DNA of 64,000 nt from Allacma fusca (GCA_947179485.1 OX359245.1:61367067-61431066); one strand, 5' to 3'; positions 22,986 to 34,105 are shown, counted from the first letter of the stretch. Translations and numbers: made by a program. Notes: a model not told the origin generated them from the sequence alone.

Positions 22986-25622
22986 TTAGTGGCTGTCTTG
23001 TGAGTTTTGGTGGTCTGCAGCTTGTATAGGCAGAAGCTGGCGTCGGGGCAGGCCTTGTGGAGCCTGCCCGTGGGAGTTTAAAGGCTGGCTTTGGAGTTGC
23101 TGTTGTCTTTCTTCACGTCGTCGTTGCATATATTGTGGAAATTGTTGGTAATGTATAGCAACTGGCTGTCTGCAACGGTTAGCATGATGTCCTGGACGGG
23201 AGCAACGACCGCAAATTTCCGGGGATTGAGAAGCTGGAGTCTGAGGCAGAGCAGGCTGAGTTGGGCAATACCTGGCCGTGTGGCCTGTTTGGTTACACTT
23301 GTAACACGTGTAGGTTCGTTGAATGTTAGAACCTAGTGCAGGTTGAAAGTTGTTGTATCGTGAGCGCTGTGGCTGAGCATGTTGAGTGACTGCCATAATG
23401 GGAGTTTCTTTGGTTTCTAATTTTTCTATTTTCTCGAGAAGCGTGGCCAGGGTTTTTTCCAATGATGAAGGAAGAACTGGGGGCTCAAGAGTGGCGGTAC
23501 TGTGATCTTGATGAGGAGTAGTACAAGCCTCGTATTGGCGCAAAGCATCCAGGAGATGAGTAAAATTCTTGATTTTAAGATTCTTGCTTGTGACAAAAAT
23601 CTTGACAGTGGTGTCGAGCTTTTCTAACAAGGTTTTCACGGTAGTTGCCTCTGGAAAAGTGGACCAGTCTGTGCTTGCAGCAGACTTAACTCGTAACACG
23701 AACTTAGTTGGGGGTTCGTGTGGATAGGGCGTCATGGACAATGCATCCAGAAGTTTGCTTTTCCTGTCCGGAATATCCCGTGGCATTTTGTTTAAAAGAT
23801 CGTCTCTAAACTGGGCATATGTTTGACGGGACGTAGATGTAAGGTGGTAGAAATGATTCAAAAAATCCTTTCCGGTTTTAGTAGCATCTGAAAGCTTACG
23901 ATACACATACGATTTCTTCATTTTATCGTCGGTAACAAATGTGTTGAAAAAGTCGTCACATCTTAACAGGAATTCAGAAAGTTCTTCGGATGAAATTTTG
24001 GAGGAAGGATAAGTCGGCTTATCGAAAAGGAAACGGTTGTAGTCCATTGTAGGATTTTTCGTAGGAATAATTGGAGGAATAGGTGGGGGAGGTGGAATAG
24101 GAGAAGTGGAACGAGAAGAGGCAGAGCTGCTGGTGGCAGTGGTGAAATGGAGAGATTCAGAGTGGAGTGACCCTGAATCAGAGTTTGAATCTGACAGAGG
24201 TGGGGGGGTTAAGTTAATATTATAGATAGGATTGTCACTGTCGTATGCGGTGGTGGTGTCAATGTCAGGAATGAGAACAGCGGTATTATCTTGAGGAGCT
24301 GTATGAGAATGATTATCGGTGTGATTGCCTGGGTGAGTGACGGGAACGGAAAAAATGTCCGGGTAGGTTTGTGTTGCAATTGAAATAAACTGTTGGTCTA
24401 AAAGAAAGAGTCCTTCCTTGTAGGCTTGTTGGGAGGAGAAGTGACAGTGGTTGTGGGTATGTTTGGAGGCAAGATTAAATTCCTGTACTATGCCTAAGTA
24501 AGATGCGTAACTGAGAAGATGTGAAATATCCTGACTGGAATTTTGTGCAGCTTGTAGTCTTGTGGTCCAGGCGAGGATTACAGGTGTGTAGCTGTGTGTT
24601 TCGATAACAAAGGTAGGGGTCTTAGCAGTGGACACGGAAGGAGTAGTCGTTGTGACTGGAGTAGTAGTTACGGTTGGGCAAAATTCGGAAGCTAATAAAG
24701 AAGTTTGTATATCTTCTATTTCGTCGATAATGGATGCAAATTCGGTGGAGTTGGTTTGCCAAAGTGTAAAAATGCGGAGAATTCGGGCTACAATCCTTGT
24801 AAATGTTTCTCTAGTGTTGAGGAAGTGACCGTCAGATGTAACTTCTGTGGTTAATTTGAGATCATACAGCAATTGTTGGTAGTGGGCGTAGGTAAGGATG
24901 CTCGTTCCAGATGAGTCTGCTTCTTGTTTTGTTTTTATGTCATCAACAAGCTTCTGAGCGACGTCTTCGAGAAGGTCTCGGGAGGCAAAAAGGCGAGAAG
25001 ATGTTGGTTGTATGTGGGGGGCAACGGGAGTGCCAGTGAGAGTATGATTGTTAGACAAATTAAAGTTTGTACTTACTGATTGAGTGGTGACGAAGATCGA
25101 ATCGTTTTCTGCGGGACCAGAAGAGACAGCGGGAGTGGAAGTCCTACTGGGGTGGAAATTCTCAAATCCTCTAAGAGGTGTTGTGGGCTCTGGCGTTGGT
25201 CCTTCGGTGTCAGTTTCACCTTCACTTGATGGTACGTGGTTGAGGATGTCGTCTGGGACGGTCACCACGGTGGTTTCAGGCAGGGTCGTGGTTGAACTGT
25301 TTATTGATCGCGGAATTCGACTGGGATTTTTCCGGATAACTTTTATGTCACTCCTATCAACTGGTTGGGGCTCAATGTTGGAGTTCACGTAACGAGGGAG
25401 TTTTAGCTTAAACAGTTTATAAAACTTGTAAAGATATAGCGCTCTTGTAGATGAGAGATGACTATATTTGGCACGTGCACGTATTTGGTCCTCGTGAGTG
25501 AGTTGAACTAGGGCGGCTTCACTGAGGAGAAGCGCGATGTACTTCTGATTGTTACAGATTATGAATTCTGGATGGTTATCGAGCTCGACTACTCTAATAA
25601 ATCTGATGTCGTGAGGTGACAT
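22986..25622 (-). CDS. gag: Ty3/gypsy retrotransposon Gag with two zinc knuckles
   Basis: An open frame of about 878 aa from the first in-frame ATG at 25622. The frame is also open upstream to 25691 and possibly beyond, but without an ATG near. The N-terminal half is Thr/Ser/Pro-rich and low in complexity. A capsid-like central region follows (LTSTSRQTYAQFRDDLLNKM). Two CCHC zinc knuckles close to the C-terminus (CYKCNQTGHTARYCP near 772, CGRCSRPGHHANRCR near 802) are for RNA binding. This Gag is long for the family. It ends 42 bp before the start of the counted Pol span. The intact frame suggests a young copy. Confidence 0.88.
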   Translation of the reverse strand: MSPHDIRFIRVVELDNHPEFIICNNQKYIALLLSEAALVQLTHEDQIRARAKYSHLSSTRALYLYKFYKLFKLKLPRYVNSNIEPQPVDRSDIKVIRKNPSRIPRSINSSTTTLPETTVVTVPDDILNHVPSSEGETDTEGPTPEPTTPLRGFENFHPSRTSTPAVSSGPAENDSIFVTTQSVSTNFNLSNNHTLTGTPVAPHIQPTSSRLFASRDLLEDVAQKLVDDIKTKQEADSSGTSILTYAHYQQLLYDLKLTTEVTSDGHFLNTRETFTRIVARILRIFTLWQTNSTEFASIIDEIEDIQTSLLASEFCPTVTTTPVTTTTPSVSTAKTPTFVIETHSYTPVILAWTTRLQAAQNSSQDISHLLSYASYLGIVQEFNLASKHTHNHCHFSSQQAYKEGLFLLDQQFISIATQTYPDIFSVPVTHPGNHTDNHSHTAPQDNTAVLIPDIDTTTAYDSDNPIYNINLTPPPLSDSNSDSGSLHSESLHFTTATSSSASSRSTSPIPPPPPIPPIIPTKNPTMDYNRFLFDKPTYPSSKISSEELSEFLLRCDDFFNTFVTDDKMKKSYVYRKLSDATKTGKDFLNHFYHLTSTSRQTYAQFRDDLLNKMPRDIPDRKSKLLDALSMTPYPHEPPTKFVLRVKSAASTDWSTFPEATTVKTLLEKLDTTVKIFVTSKNLKIKNFTHLLDALRQYEACTTPHQDHSTATLEPPVLPSSLEKTLATLLEKIEKLETKETPIMAVTQHAQPQRSRYNNFQPALGSNIQRTYTCYKCNQTGHTARYCPTQPALPQTPASQSPEICGRCSRPGHHANRCRQPVAIHYQQFPQYMQRRREERQQQLQSQPLNSHGQAPQGLPRRQLLPIQAADHQNSQDSH

Positions 25623-25699
25623 GTGGCACGGGGAAACTTGAGACAATTTATAGAAAAATCGGGCATAGCCTTCGGCAGCGGCTGACGCCACGTAAGATT

Positions 25700-26599
25700 T
25701 GGATTGACAATGTGGTAGAAAAAATAGAAAATTTGGGCAGAATTTTGTTCAGCGGCTTACGCCACAAGTGTGTTTTGTCACAGAATTGTCAAAGTTATTG
25801 GAAAATAATCGTATAATGTTATTTACGAACCTGAGTATTTGAGAGACGTCGAAACCCGCACTTTCACCATGTTAGTATAATTGTTGTGGTTTGATGGTTC
25901 GTAATGAGGAAAATGTAATGATGAGCCGATCATGGAAAATAAAAGGGAATATTGATGATATTGAGAGTGAGCGTATGAGATGATGGGGAAATGTAGACGG
26001 TAGAGATTCACAAGCTGGCTGTGAGGGATTTCGGGAGTTGTGTCTCAAGATAGGGAAAATGAGATGCGTATGTTGTTATAAGGGTTTGTTCTCACGGTAT
26101 ACTTTATTCTCTTTATCGTGCTTATTTGGATACACTTTGTTGGTCTCACACGCGTTCCCTTGCTCTGCTTAGCTCAAGATTTAACGTTGCTCTCCTCTTC
26201 GTACCTACGGAGGCACGAAGTTTTATACGGAGGTGAGCACAAATGTACCCACCTCCAGTATTTACAAAGGTTTAAGTTTGAACCAATAATATTTAGTTAC
26301 ACATTTTTAAAGGAAACCTCAACACAGAAAAGTAACTCTGGATGTCGGAAATCTACGTTATCCTTAATTCCTATATCTAAGCTTTAGCAAGGATGCCTAA
26401 AAGTAGCTACTTGCCACCTTTTTGCCTTCAAACGCACGCTAACTTGAGGGTAGTCTTCCTCTACATATGTACCTAGCGGAGCGCCATTTGATTACATGGC
26501 GTTCCATGCGTAGATACATTGGCCGACAAGAGCCGTATTGGGAGATAGTAGTGGCGTGGTTAACGTTACATTTATTGAGTGTTACAAAACTACTTAACA
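25700..26599 (-). repeat. Probable 5' LTR and leader of the Ty3/gypsy element
   Basis: This non-coding region lies 5' of gag on the minus strand. Its outer edge begins TGTTAAGTAG at 26599, and a TATA-like GTATAAAAC lies at about 26224. Two related motifs near 25750 and 25680 (TGGCGTAAGCCGC and TGGCGTCAGCCGC) could include the primer binding site. The LTR inner boundary was not fixed because no direct-repeat 3' LTR is visible; it would fall in the N gap. Confidence 0.5.
26428..26599 (-). repeat. 172-bp inverted repeat, right copy
   Basis: Reverse complement of 17937-18108 without a mismatch found by eye. The homology stops at TGTTAAG on both sides. At its inner edge the right copy continues with GCCTT, while the left copy meets the gap, so the real repeat may be longer. 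Confidence 0.8.
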
Positions 26600-26787
26600 C
26601 TGCATAGTCTCGGGATTATTAACCACTATTAAGTGAATCAAGTTTCTCACTTCTTAAATCTTGCTCTCAAGTACATTCTAGTTACGCTGTGTTATCAAAC
26701 AAATCGATTTACAAATACTATTAGAAGGAACTAATCGGAAAAGTAGTTAGACAGGTTAACAAATTACTCCGATTTTTTAGAAATGTT

Positions 26788-26946
26788 ATGTTATCACTCC
26801 TTGCTTTTCAAGTTACTCAAATTTCAGCTGAGCGTGTGTTTTCTGTGCTCAAGTTTATAATAAATGATTTGCGTGGTAATTTTGCCTTGAAAACATTTAA
26901 TGTGTTGTGTATCGCTTATATTTTTGCGATTAAATTGTTCTTTTGA
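26788..26946 (+). pseudogene. hAT transposase C-terminal dimerisation domain remnant
   Basis: An open frame of 52 codons and stop containing LAFQVTQISAERVFSVLKF followed by INDLRGNF and a hydrophobic end. This is the hAT C-terminal (hATC) signature, in which a Ser-Ala-x-ERxFS core precedes an R-rich helix. Upstream parts of the transposase (zinc finger, catalytic D/D/E) are not found inside the element, so only the last exon or tail is retained. Confidence 0.75.
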
Positions 26947-27148
26947 ATAAATTCCCATTTTTTGTAAGAATATCCGAAAAGTATTTGAATCGAAATCCAA
27001 ATTCAGGAAATATTCAAATATATTGGAATCCGTATCGGAATTCTTTGTAAGTATTTAAAAAAATAATTGAAATGGAAGTCGAAATTAGAAAGTATTCGAA
27101 TCCAGATTTAAATACGTATTTTTCCGATACCCCGTCCCTGTTATTAAG

Positions 27149-28385
27149 TGCTGAGATACTACAAGAACGTTTTTAATGGAAACATTAAGCCGTGTATAAA
27201 GTATCTAAAATGGTGTCAGGAATAGTACAGCATAGGTTTTTGAGAAATTAGATTAAAGGTCCGCGGTAGAGATGTTTTTAGTTGGTGTAGTTAATACAAG
27301 TTGGACGAGTAAAGTTCAAACCGACATAGTAACGGGACGAGAAGCTAAAGCTAGAAAACCTCTCGTTTAATTGTCAGAAGACAAAATATCCCAGAACTAT
27401 TACTTGGAAGCAGTGGTCGTCATGGGTACAAAAAGTGTGTTCCCGTTCCCGTTCCCATCAATGGGAACTCCCCTTAAGCGGGGGTGGAAAAAGTTCTAAA
27501 CTACCAAGTAACCAATTTTTGGCCGAAATGTCAACTGTGTCCCAGTTGGTCAACTACCCCGGCGGAGACAAATCCCAAAATTTTTGTATACTTTTCTGAT
27601 TTTGTCAACTACCTAGGTGGAGAAAAATCCCAACATTTTTGTCAACTTTTCTGATTTTGTCAACTACCTAGGCGGAGAAAAATCCCAAAATTTTTGTCAA
27701 CTTTTCTGATTTTGTCAACTATGTACTGCGTTCAGTTGTTTCATCATAAAGAGCACCCGAAAAGATAAAAGCTATACATATTTTGAATTCTGCAGTAGCA
27801 GAGATAAAAGTAAGTGTTGCGGTGAGATGAAATGTAGTCAATTAATTTCAACCCGGCTGAGTAAATACTTTCAAATAGTACTGTGCACTTTCTCCATAGG
27901 AGGTTCCTCTGTAAGGGCATGCTTTCAATAAAAGAAAAATCCTGTGGACGTATTCCCATGAACTTGAATATGTTGTCAATGTACAGCAAATCTTTGTACG
28001 TCAAATTTTTCTCCTTTCAGGGTTGCTTGGAGCTTCAAGGTATATGTACAATAACAGTAGACTGCATTTCCCCACTTATCGCATGCACTTACTAACTTAT
28101 CACAAAGTATGACATTGAAAGGCTAAAAGTTCATCAGCTTTGGGCTGGGAGTGAAAATATTGACCTTGATTATGAGGATTCAGCTGTATATAGTAACATA
28201 AGATAATTTGCTACATACATTAAATAATGAGTAAATATTGCCCATTCATGCTTGCACTGTTCTGTTCATAAGCGATTTGATTCCAAAGAGAAGTTATAGT
28301 GTATACTTTGTGGACCAGTGAAACAAACGAACGTTCGAGTCTCCTCAATCCAATAGCACTGTGAAGAAGTGTCACAATTGACATT
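27149..28385. other. Spacer before the methyltransferase cluster
   Basis: It contains a run of about 3.1 copies of a 55-bp tandem repeat (27550-27721) that stops just before the left edge of duplicated block A (27723). From 27723 on, the sequence recurs at 37082 upstream of gene 4. No exon was recognised. Confidence 0.5.
27550..27721. repeat. 55-bp tandem repeat, about 3 copies
   Basis: Units start at 27550, 27605 and 27660 with TCAACTACC and end CTTTTCTGATTTTG; a fourth begins at 27715. A few substitutions separate the units. The array abuts the start of duplicated block A. Confidence 0.9.
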
Positions 28386-29342
28386 ATGAATGTCCCTGCA
28401 GAAACATACAATAAAATCAACGGTGCACAAATTAGAGATGCAAATGATTTGCTACAAAGAATTGCGAAGGATGGGGTTACAAGGTAATATAACTTAAATT
28501 AAACGGAGCTGATTATTATTTACTAATTTTTAAACTTCCACCAGATTAGAAACTTTTGAACATTCTTATTGTAAAACTTGAATGTAGTGCTGTAATGTAC
28601 TCATGTATGTATTTCTAGTGCAAGTATAATTCTCGACATTGGTTGCGGAAGTGGAAACATAACGCACCTGATGGCTTCGAGGATCCCTCATGACCGTGTC
28701 GTAGCTCTGGATGTTGACCCCGACATGGTGAGTTTCTGCAGCAAGAACAAAACAGATGAATCCATTGAATTCCTCCTTCAAGACATTAGCGTCCCATTCG
28801 ATGAGCTTCACGAAAACATCCAAAAACTGGAAGGTCAAGTGGATTTAGTGTGGTCGAACCGGGTTTTGCACTGGGTATGGGAAGAGAAGCGACTCCAAGC
28901 GATGCAAAATTTGTATCGGTTGGCCAAACCCGGAGCGAGGGTCTATATCAACACTACCCTCACCATCGATTTCAATGAACACCTTCCAGAGGCTCAAAGA
29001 CTGGAGAACGAGAAACTCATTAAGATCCCAAGCCAGGTGAAGCAGCACGAGCTCTGGAGAAGCTACTTCACCGATGCGGGCTTCCAAAACGTGGAAGTGG
29101 ATTATGTTGAGAGGTTTTGGGACCTAGGCGAACATTACAACGTGATTGGTCCGACGATCTGTTTCTTTAAGAGATATTTGCCAAAAGATCTCCCTGAGGC
29201 TCAGAAGGATCAAATTGTGGAGGGCTTCCGAGAATTGTATTTACGAAGCTATGCACAACCCTTAGGGAGCCCTCTAGTGGAGAATCTGGACGGGATTAGC
29301 GTCTACCATTATGCGTTATTTCCGGTTGTCTGCACTAAATAG
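28386..29342 (+). CDS. JHAMT-like SAM-dependent methyltransferase, gene 1
   Basis: Exons 28386-28483 and 28619-29342 give 273 aa, splitting an Arg/Ser codon (AG|T) as in all members. Exon 1 encodes MNVPAETYNKINGAQ. Exon 2 carries class I methyltransferase motif I LDIGCGSGN (about residue 38-46), the acidic LDVDPD loop, VDLVWSNRVLHWVW (motif IV region) and LAKPGARVY (motif V/VI). This layout fits juvenile hormone acid O-methyltransferases and relatives, which methylate farnesoic or JH acid in the cytosol; the actual substrate is unknown. The protein is one residue shorter than genes 2-7, lacking a Ser before VIGPT. AATAAA lies 12 bp after the stop. It is the block A partner of the broken gene 4. 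Confidence 0.85.
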
Positions 29343-30260
29343 GAAATTCCTTGAATAAAGTTAATTTGTCAATGAATGGTCTGGATCTGTAATTTACTTT
29401 CAAAGCAATGCATATTCTGTTTTCTTTGCCAAGTTTAACTTGAAATTGTTTTAACAGCAGGGAACGATTCAGTGAAATTTTAGGGGTGAATTGAAACCGC
29501 TTATCTCTCCATTGTTTCTAAATCTGTTGTTTCTGTTTCTTTTTTAATTACACTCACACTTCGGTTTGCTCATTTATTTGAATTTTATTGTTATTTTCAT
29601 TGCATCACTCCAATAAAATTACGATCAAATTATTAAGAAAAAAAATAAAATACAGGTTGGAATTGAATGTAAATAATCCTGGAATAATTACACATGCATT
29701 TATGTATCTGAATGTACTACTCACTCAAAATGCAACTGGAATAATTATTGCAGGAGACTCGTGCTGCGAAGGACATTGAGGTCATGCACTTTGGTATGGA
29801 AAAACACTAACATGTAAAAACTTGTAAGGTATTCATCATTCCTGACAGCTTCCGATATTGACACAACCTATATTTAAAAGTGCAATTTAATCTCCATATC
29901 TGATAACATGACACTCATTGGAAATGTCGTTACAGAAGCTTCATGCTTATAGGATCTAAAACCACTGTGACCTTAACAACTGAAGGTCTTATTACTATGC
30001 CTACAAATGGCTTTTGCTTTACATATTAAGTTTATGTAATAAGCTCGTTGTGAAAAAAACATCCTAGGCTTCCATACAAAGAAATGCAATAATTACCAGC
30101 TGTATTTTTCCAAGTGTGGCGTGTTACAATGCTGGAAATCCAGGAAGTTTTGTATCTGTGCAGTTCGGACTGCAACTTGACATTGACGGAAAATTTTAAC
30201 CCGTCAAACTCAATTTGCAATTTACAGATAATGCAGTACTGATTGTGAGTACTGTAGAGA
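29343..30260. other. Intergenic between genes 1 and 2, duplicated at 46.65-47.53 kb
   Basis: Nearly identical to the stretch after the gene 4 remnant. Short open frames shared by both copies (29588-29779 and 46819-47064) have poor composition and look accidental. No gene supported. Confidence 0.5.
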
Positions 30261-30266
30261 TCGAAG

Positions 30267-30318
30267 CACGTGCATCGATTCTTTAATAATTAGAAACTGC
30301 ACAGGAGAGTATAAAATA
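30267..30318 (+). promoter_or_regulatory. Gene 2 promoter: E-box plus TATA box
   Basis: CACGTG at 30267-30272 and TATAAAATA at 30310-30318, 66 bp before the ATG. The same arrangement occurs before genes 3, 5 and 6. Confidence 0.6.
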
Positions 30319-30383
30319 TTGGTACCAGAAGTAAATCCATCCTTCTACAGTGCGGAAGAACAAGAGTGAAATCAGCATTCAAT

Positions 30384-31439
30384 ATGGACGTCCCTGCAGA
30401 AATGTACAATAATATCAACGGGGCTCAAATTCGGGATGCCAAGGAGACATTGGACAGGATTGCGAAGGATAGGGTGACAAGGTATTGAGAATTAAAAAGA
30501 GAATTATAAGTATTTGTCTTTGTTTTACTTAGTTGAATAAAATGATTAAAATGATATTGTTTCTTATACGCATGGACCAAAACAATATATGGAACATATT
30601 ATGTTAAGTAAAAACAAATACTTGCATCATGATCCAGATTTCATGTATGTATGTATGTATATTTTGTGTATCAAAAACTGGTTCTGTATTTAACATGTTT
30701 TAATATTTCTAGAGCGAACATAATTCTCGATGTGGGCTGCGGGAGTGGAAATATAACCCAATTGATGGCCTCCAGGATACCTCATGACCGTGTCGTAGCT
30801 CTAGATATTGATCCCGATATGGTCAACTTCTGCAACAAAAACAAAACTGATGCATCCATTGACTTTCTCGTGCAAGACATTGGCGTCCCATTTGAAGAGC
30901 TTCACGGAGATATCAGGAAACTGGAAGGACAAGTTGACCTAGTGTGGTCGAACCGGGTCTTGCACTGGGTGTGGGAAGAGAAGCGACTCCAAGCGATGCA
31001 AAATTTGTATCGGTTAGCGAAGCCAGGCGCAAAGTGCTATGTTAACACTACCCTCACAATTGATTTCAATGCACTCCTTTCTCAGGCTCAAAGACTGGAG
31101 AACGAGAAACTCATTAAGATACCAAGCCAGAAAAGGCAGCACGAGCTCTGGAGAAGCTACTTCACCGATGCAGGTTTCCAGAAAGTGGAGGTAGATTTTG
31201 TTAAGAAGTTCTGGGACCTTGGTGAATACTACAATTCAGTGATTGGGCCGACAATTTGTTCCATGCAGAAATATCTACCGAAAGACTTGACGGATGAGGA
31301 AAAGTGTCAAACTCTGGAACGTTTCAAGGAATTGTATGTCAAAAGTTTTGCTCAGCCTTTAGGGAGCCCTGTTGTGGATAGTCTTGATGGCATTAGCGTG
31401 TACCATTATGCTTTGTTCCCAATTGTATGCGTCAAATAG
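30384..31439 (+). CDS. JHAMT-like SAM-dependent methyltransferase, gene 2
   Basis: Exons 30384-30481 and 30713-31439, 274 aa. It starts MDVPAEMYNNING and has motif I LDVGCGSGN, ALDIDPD, SNRVLHWVWEEKR and AKPGAKCYVNTT. The C-terminus ends YHYALFPIVCVK. The closest relative in the window is gene 5, its counterpart in block B (both have VEVDFVKKFWDLGEYY). No frameshift or stop. An active cytosolic methyltransferase is the simplest reading. Confidence 0.87.
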
Positions 31440-32507
31440 AGGCATTGAGTAAAATCAGTATAATAATGAATATGCACATTTGTGCTGTAATATATGAAGT
31501 GTAATATGTGAATTTATGGGATTTTGCAATGATAGAACATCAAGGTTATGTCATAAGTGAATCTAATAAATGAGACACTGCAGCTATGATGCATTATTCT
31601 GATCATTAAAATATTATTGTATTAGTATAATTATTATTTCCGCATATCATCGGTAGTCGTTAGGGATTTGCTCTTTCACGGAGAGAGCAGTGCGTTCGTG
31701 AGTTTGTGCTTAAATAAAATATACATAAATTAAATTTCGTCGTTAAAAATCGTAAATGATTTATGGCACCTCTGCCCGGGTGTTACTGCGTTGGGGCAGC
31801 GCTAGTAGCGCTGCGGAACTCCGGAAAGACTTGACAGATGAGTTGGTGTAATTCTTCCACGATTTATGCCTGAAGACTATGCGTACACCAAGTTTGAACA
31901 TAATAGAATAACGGGTATACATTTTCGAAAGGCCAACTCGAACTCAATGTCGAACTCCAAAACGGTGTAATCAGTTGAGCTTGTATGTAATTTTTGTTGG
32001 TATTACGCATGAAGACTGATTATAGCAAGTTAGATAAAAATTTAATAAATTGTTGCTGCGTTTACAAAATACTCGAATAACTCCGAAGCGATTTGTCCAA
32101 TTGAGTGTGTATCTACGAACTTATCCAAGGTGCATATATATATACATAAAGCAACGTGTACCAATTTTCATTGAAATCATATGAAGCATCCTTGAGCTAT
32201 CGTGTCCATAGACAGATGTTACCCGGTAACTCTGAAACGGTTCATCCGATAAGTACATCTCCGAACTCATCCAAGTTGTATGCATTGAGACTGAGCTTGA
32301 AATGTCTGGTGTCAGTATTTTGGCAGTTGTGTTTAAAGACAAGTAAACAAGCAGATGTTCAGACACGAAGAAATTCACATACTTCTCAGACTTTTTACTT
32401 CGCCTTGCCCCTAAAACATAATAAGAAGTGTGGCAACGCCTTTGACTACCTATAGTCAGCTCCATCTTCAATGATTATAGCGTGACTTCAGTGTCTTATG
32501 CCTGGGC
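31440..32507. other. Intergenic after gene 2, shared with 48.7-50.9 kb
   Basis: Matches the region after gene 5 except for the 1-kb MITE and a dispersed repeat there. Near 31829 there is a short stretch resembling the gene C-terminal code (around AAGACTTGACAGATGAG). Otherwise no gene. Confidence 0.4.
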
Positions 32508-32509
32508 GT

Positions 32510-32770
32510 CTGGTTTTGTGCGGAGGACTGGAAAAACAATTCTAAGCGATGCAAATTTCTTATTTCTTCAGAAAACCAGATTAATTAAACTTTTTTCGTC
32601 TACACAATACTTAACGATCGATTTCAATACCCGCATTTCAGAAGGTCAAAAATTGGAGAACGGCAAATTCAAAAAGATATATTCCAAGCCAGAGGAAGCA
32701 GTACAAGCACCTGAGAGGCTACTTTTCCATTTCTTTTCATTTTTACCGATGTGGGCTTCCTGAAATCACG
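32510..32770 (+). pseudogene. Decayed exon-2 relic of a JHAMT-like gene (R1)
   Basis: It aligns to the central part of exon 2: AAGCGATGCAAA, then ATCGATTTCAATA, then TTGGAGAACGGCAAA and ATTCCAAGCCAG, then ACCGATGTGGGCTTCC. It is heavily mutated, with internal indels. The open frame preserves LTIDFN…EGQKLENGK, matching LTIDFN…EAQRLENEK. It is not functional. Confidence 0.75.
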
Positions 32771-33581
32771 CCGGCCCAAAGCTGAAAGCTGTCCAAAAGC
32801 AGCACTCATTTTTATTATCACCTTCTTGATAAATGTGTTGTTGAAAAATATTTGTGCCGTGGATCTATTACTTTGCTCACGATTCCAGTGTACATAAATT
32901 CTGTAAGGGCGGGTTTACAGGGGCAACATTCTCGAATACATTTAAAATTGTAAACTTAGAATAATAATATTTCTTTTCGTACAATTATGCAATGTAATAA
33001 TATTGATGGCCTCTGTCTAAAAAGCTCATGTTTTTTTTACTGATGCTACCGATTTTTACTTTACAGTAATAAATTGTAAGTAATGTGAGTAAATGTAAAT
33101 AATAAGTGGAAGTCTGGAAGAGCAATCCGAAATCTCATGAGAGATTCCGCCCTGTCTAGCCTCATACTTTAATAATTTATTTACAGTATAGCCATGAGTA
33201 ACGTATTATTTCCCAAGAAGACATTTTTCAAGTCGGTATTTTGACAAATGTGATCGGAAAACTTATTCTTAACGAAAAACTGAGCGGCGCTTATGAGACG
33301 GATTTTGAACCAGCACAGTGCACAATGAAACGCTGTGGAGTATTTATTCCTTTAACATTATACTGTAACAAAATTGAATAAATATTTATGTGAGCTATTT
33401 TCATAAGAATGTATATATATGTACGTGTGTCCAGTTTTTGCTTGCTCAGTCCAACAATATATATAACTAGAGCAGGTACTCAATCAGTATTATTTTTATG
33501 GATCAGGTGAAATACAATACCTGTCTATTTTGGTTCTCAATACTCGGTTTTGCTTGGTTCCCTAAATACATAATATCGTCG

Positions 33582-33648
33582 ATGAAGAGGCAAAATGGTC
33601 TATGTGCGCATGCTTTTGTACAGCATTTAGACTGTTTTGCCTCTTCAT
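33582..33648. other. Small hairpin, pre-miRNA-like, copy 1
   Basis: Arms ATGAAGAGGCAAAATGGTCT and its near complement AGACTGTTTTGCCTCTTCAT are separated by about 27 nt that also partly pair. The hairpin is 67 nt long. The copy in block B (51966-52032) differs only at a site that keeps G-U or G-C pairing. Confidence 0.4.
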
Positions 33649-33980
33649 GCTAAAATAGTAATTATTCCAGATATTTTTACCAAACAATGAATTTTTAACT
33701 GCTATTTTTATGTCTTCGTTCTTTTTTTAATATTTACTATAAGGGGTAAATAAAGAGGAATGCCGGAGTGGAAGTTCGATTTGAGCGTATGTCATCTTAC
33801 AACATTGGAGTAATTTCCAATGTATGCATCTATTGTAAGTATGCACTTGTTCATGCTTATTTTCCCACTAGACATATTCCAGCCTCGTGTGCTAAGGACA
33901 TTGATGGAAAATTTTAACCCTTCAAAATCAAGTTGCAATTTAGAGATAATGCAGTTCTGAGTAGAATGTAGAGATTCAAG

Positions 33981-34029
33981 CACGTGCACCCATTCTATAA
34001 TTAGAAACTGCACAGGAGAGTATAAAATA
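33981..34029 (+). promoter_or_regulatory. Gene 3 promoter: E-box plus TATA box
   Basis: CACGTG at 33981-33986 and TATAAAATA at 34021-34029, 77 bp before the ATG at 34106. Confidence 0.6.
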
Positions 34030-34105
34030 TTTTCAAGTTTTCTGGACCAGAAGTAAATCTATTCTCCAACTGTGCGGAATAAAAAGAGAGAACCGAGTAA
34101 TCAAT

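Larger units (their letters stand above)
17212..27140. mobile_element. hAT transposon with a retroelement nested inside
   Basis: The ends are inverted CAGGGACGGG (10 bp). They are flanked by an exact 8-bp duplication TTATTAAG at 17204-17211 and 27141-27148, the hAT signature. Both subterminal zones (17220-17400 and 26960-27130) are packed with variants of ATTCGAAT. A remnant of the hAT transposase C-terminal dimerisation domain survives at 26788-26946. The interior is mostly a minus-strand Ty3/gypsy element plus a 200-N gap, so most of the transposase gene is absent or disrupted. Confidence 0.85.

Noticed and set aside
19912-25392. Several + strand open frames inside the gag-pol region
   Set aside because: Antisense shadows of the retroelement coding frames.
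31820-31860. Further C-terminal exon relic before R1
   Set aside because: Only about 17 matching bases; too short to separate from chance.
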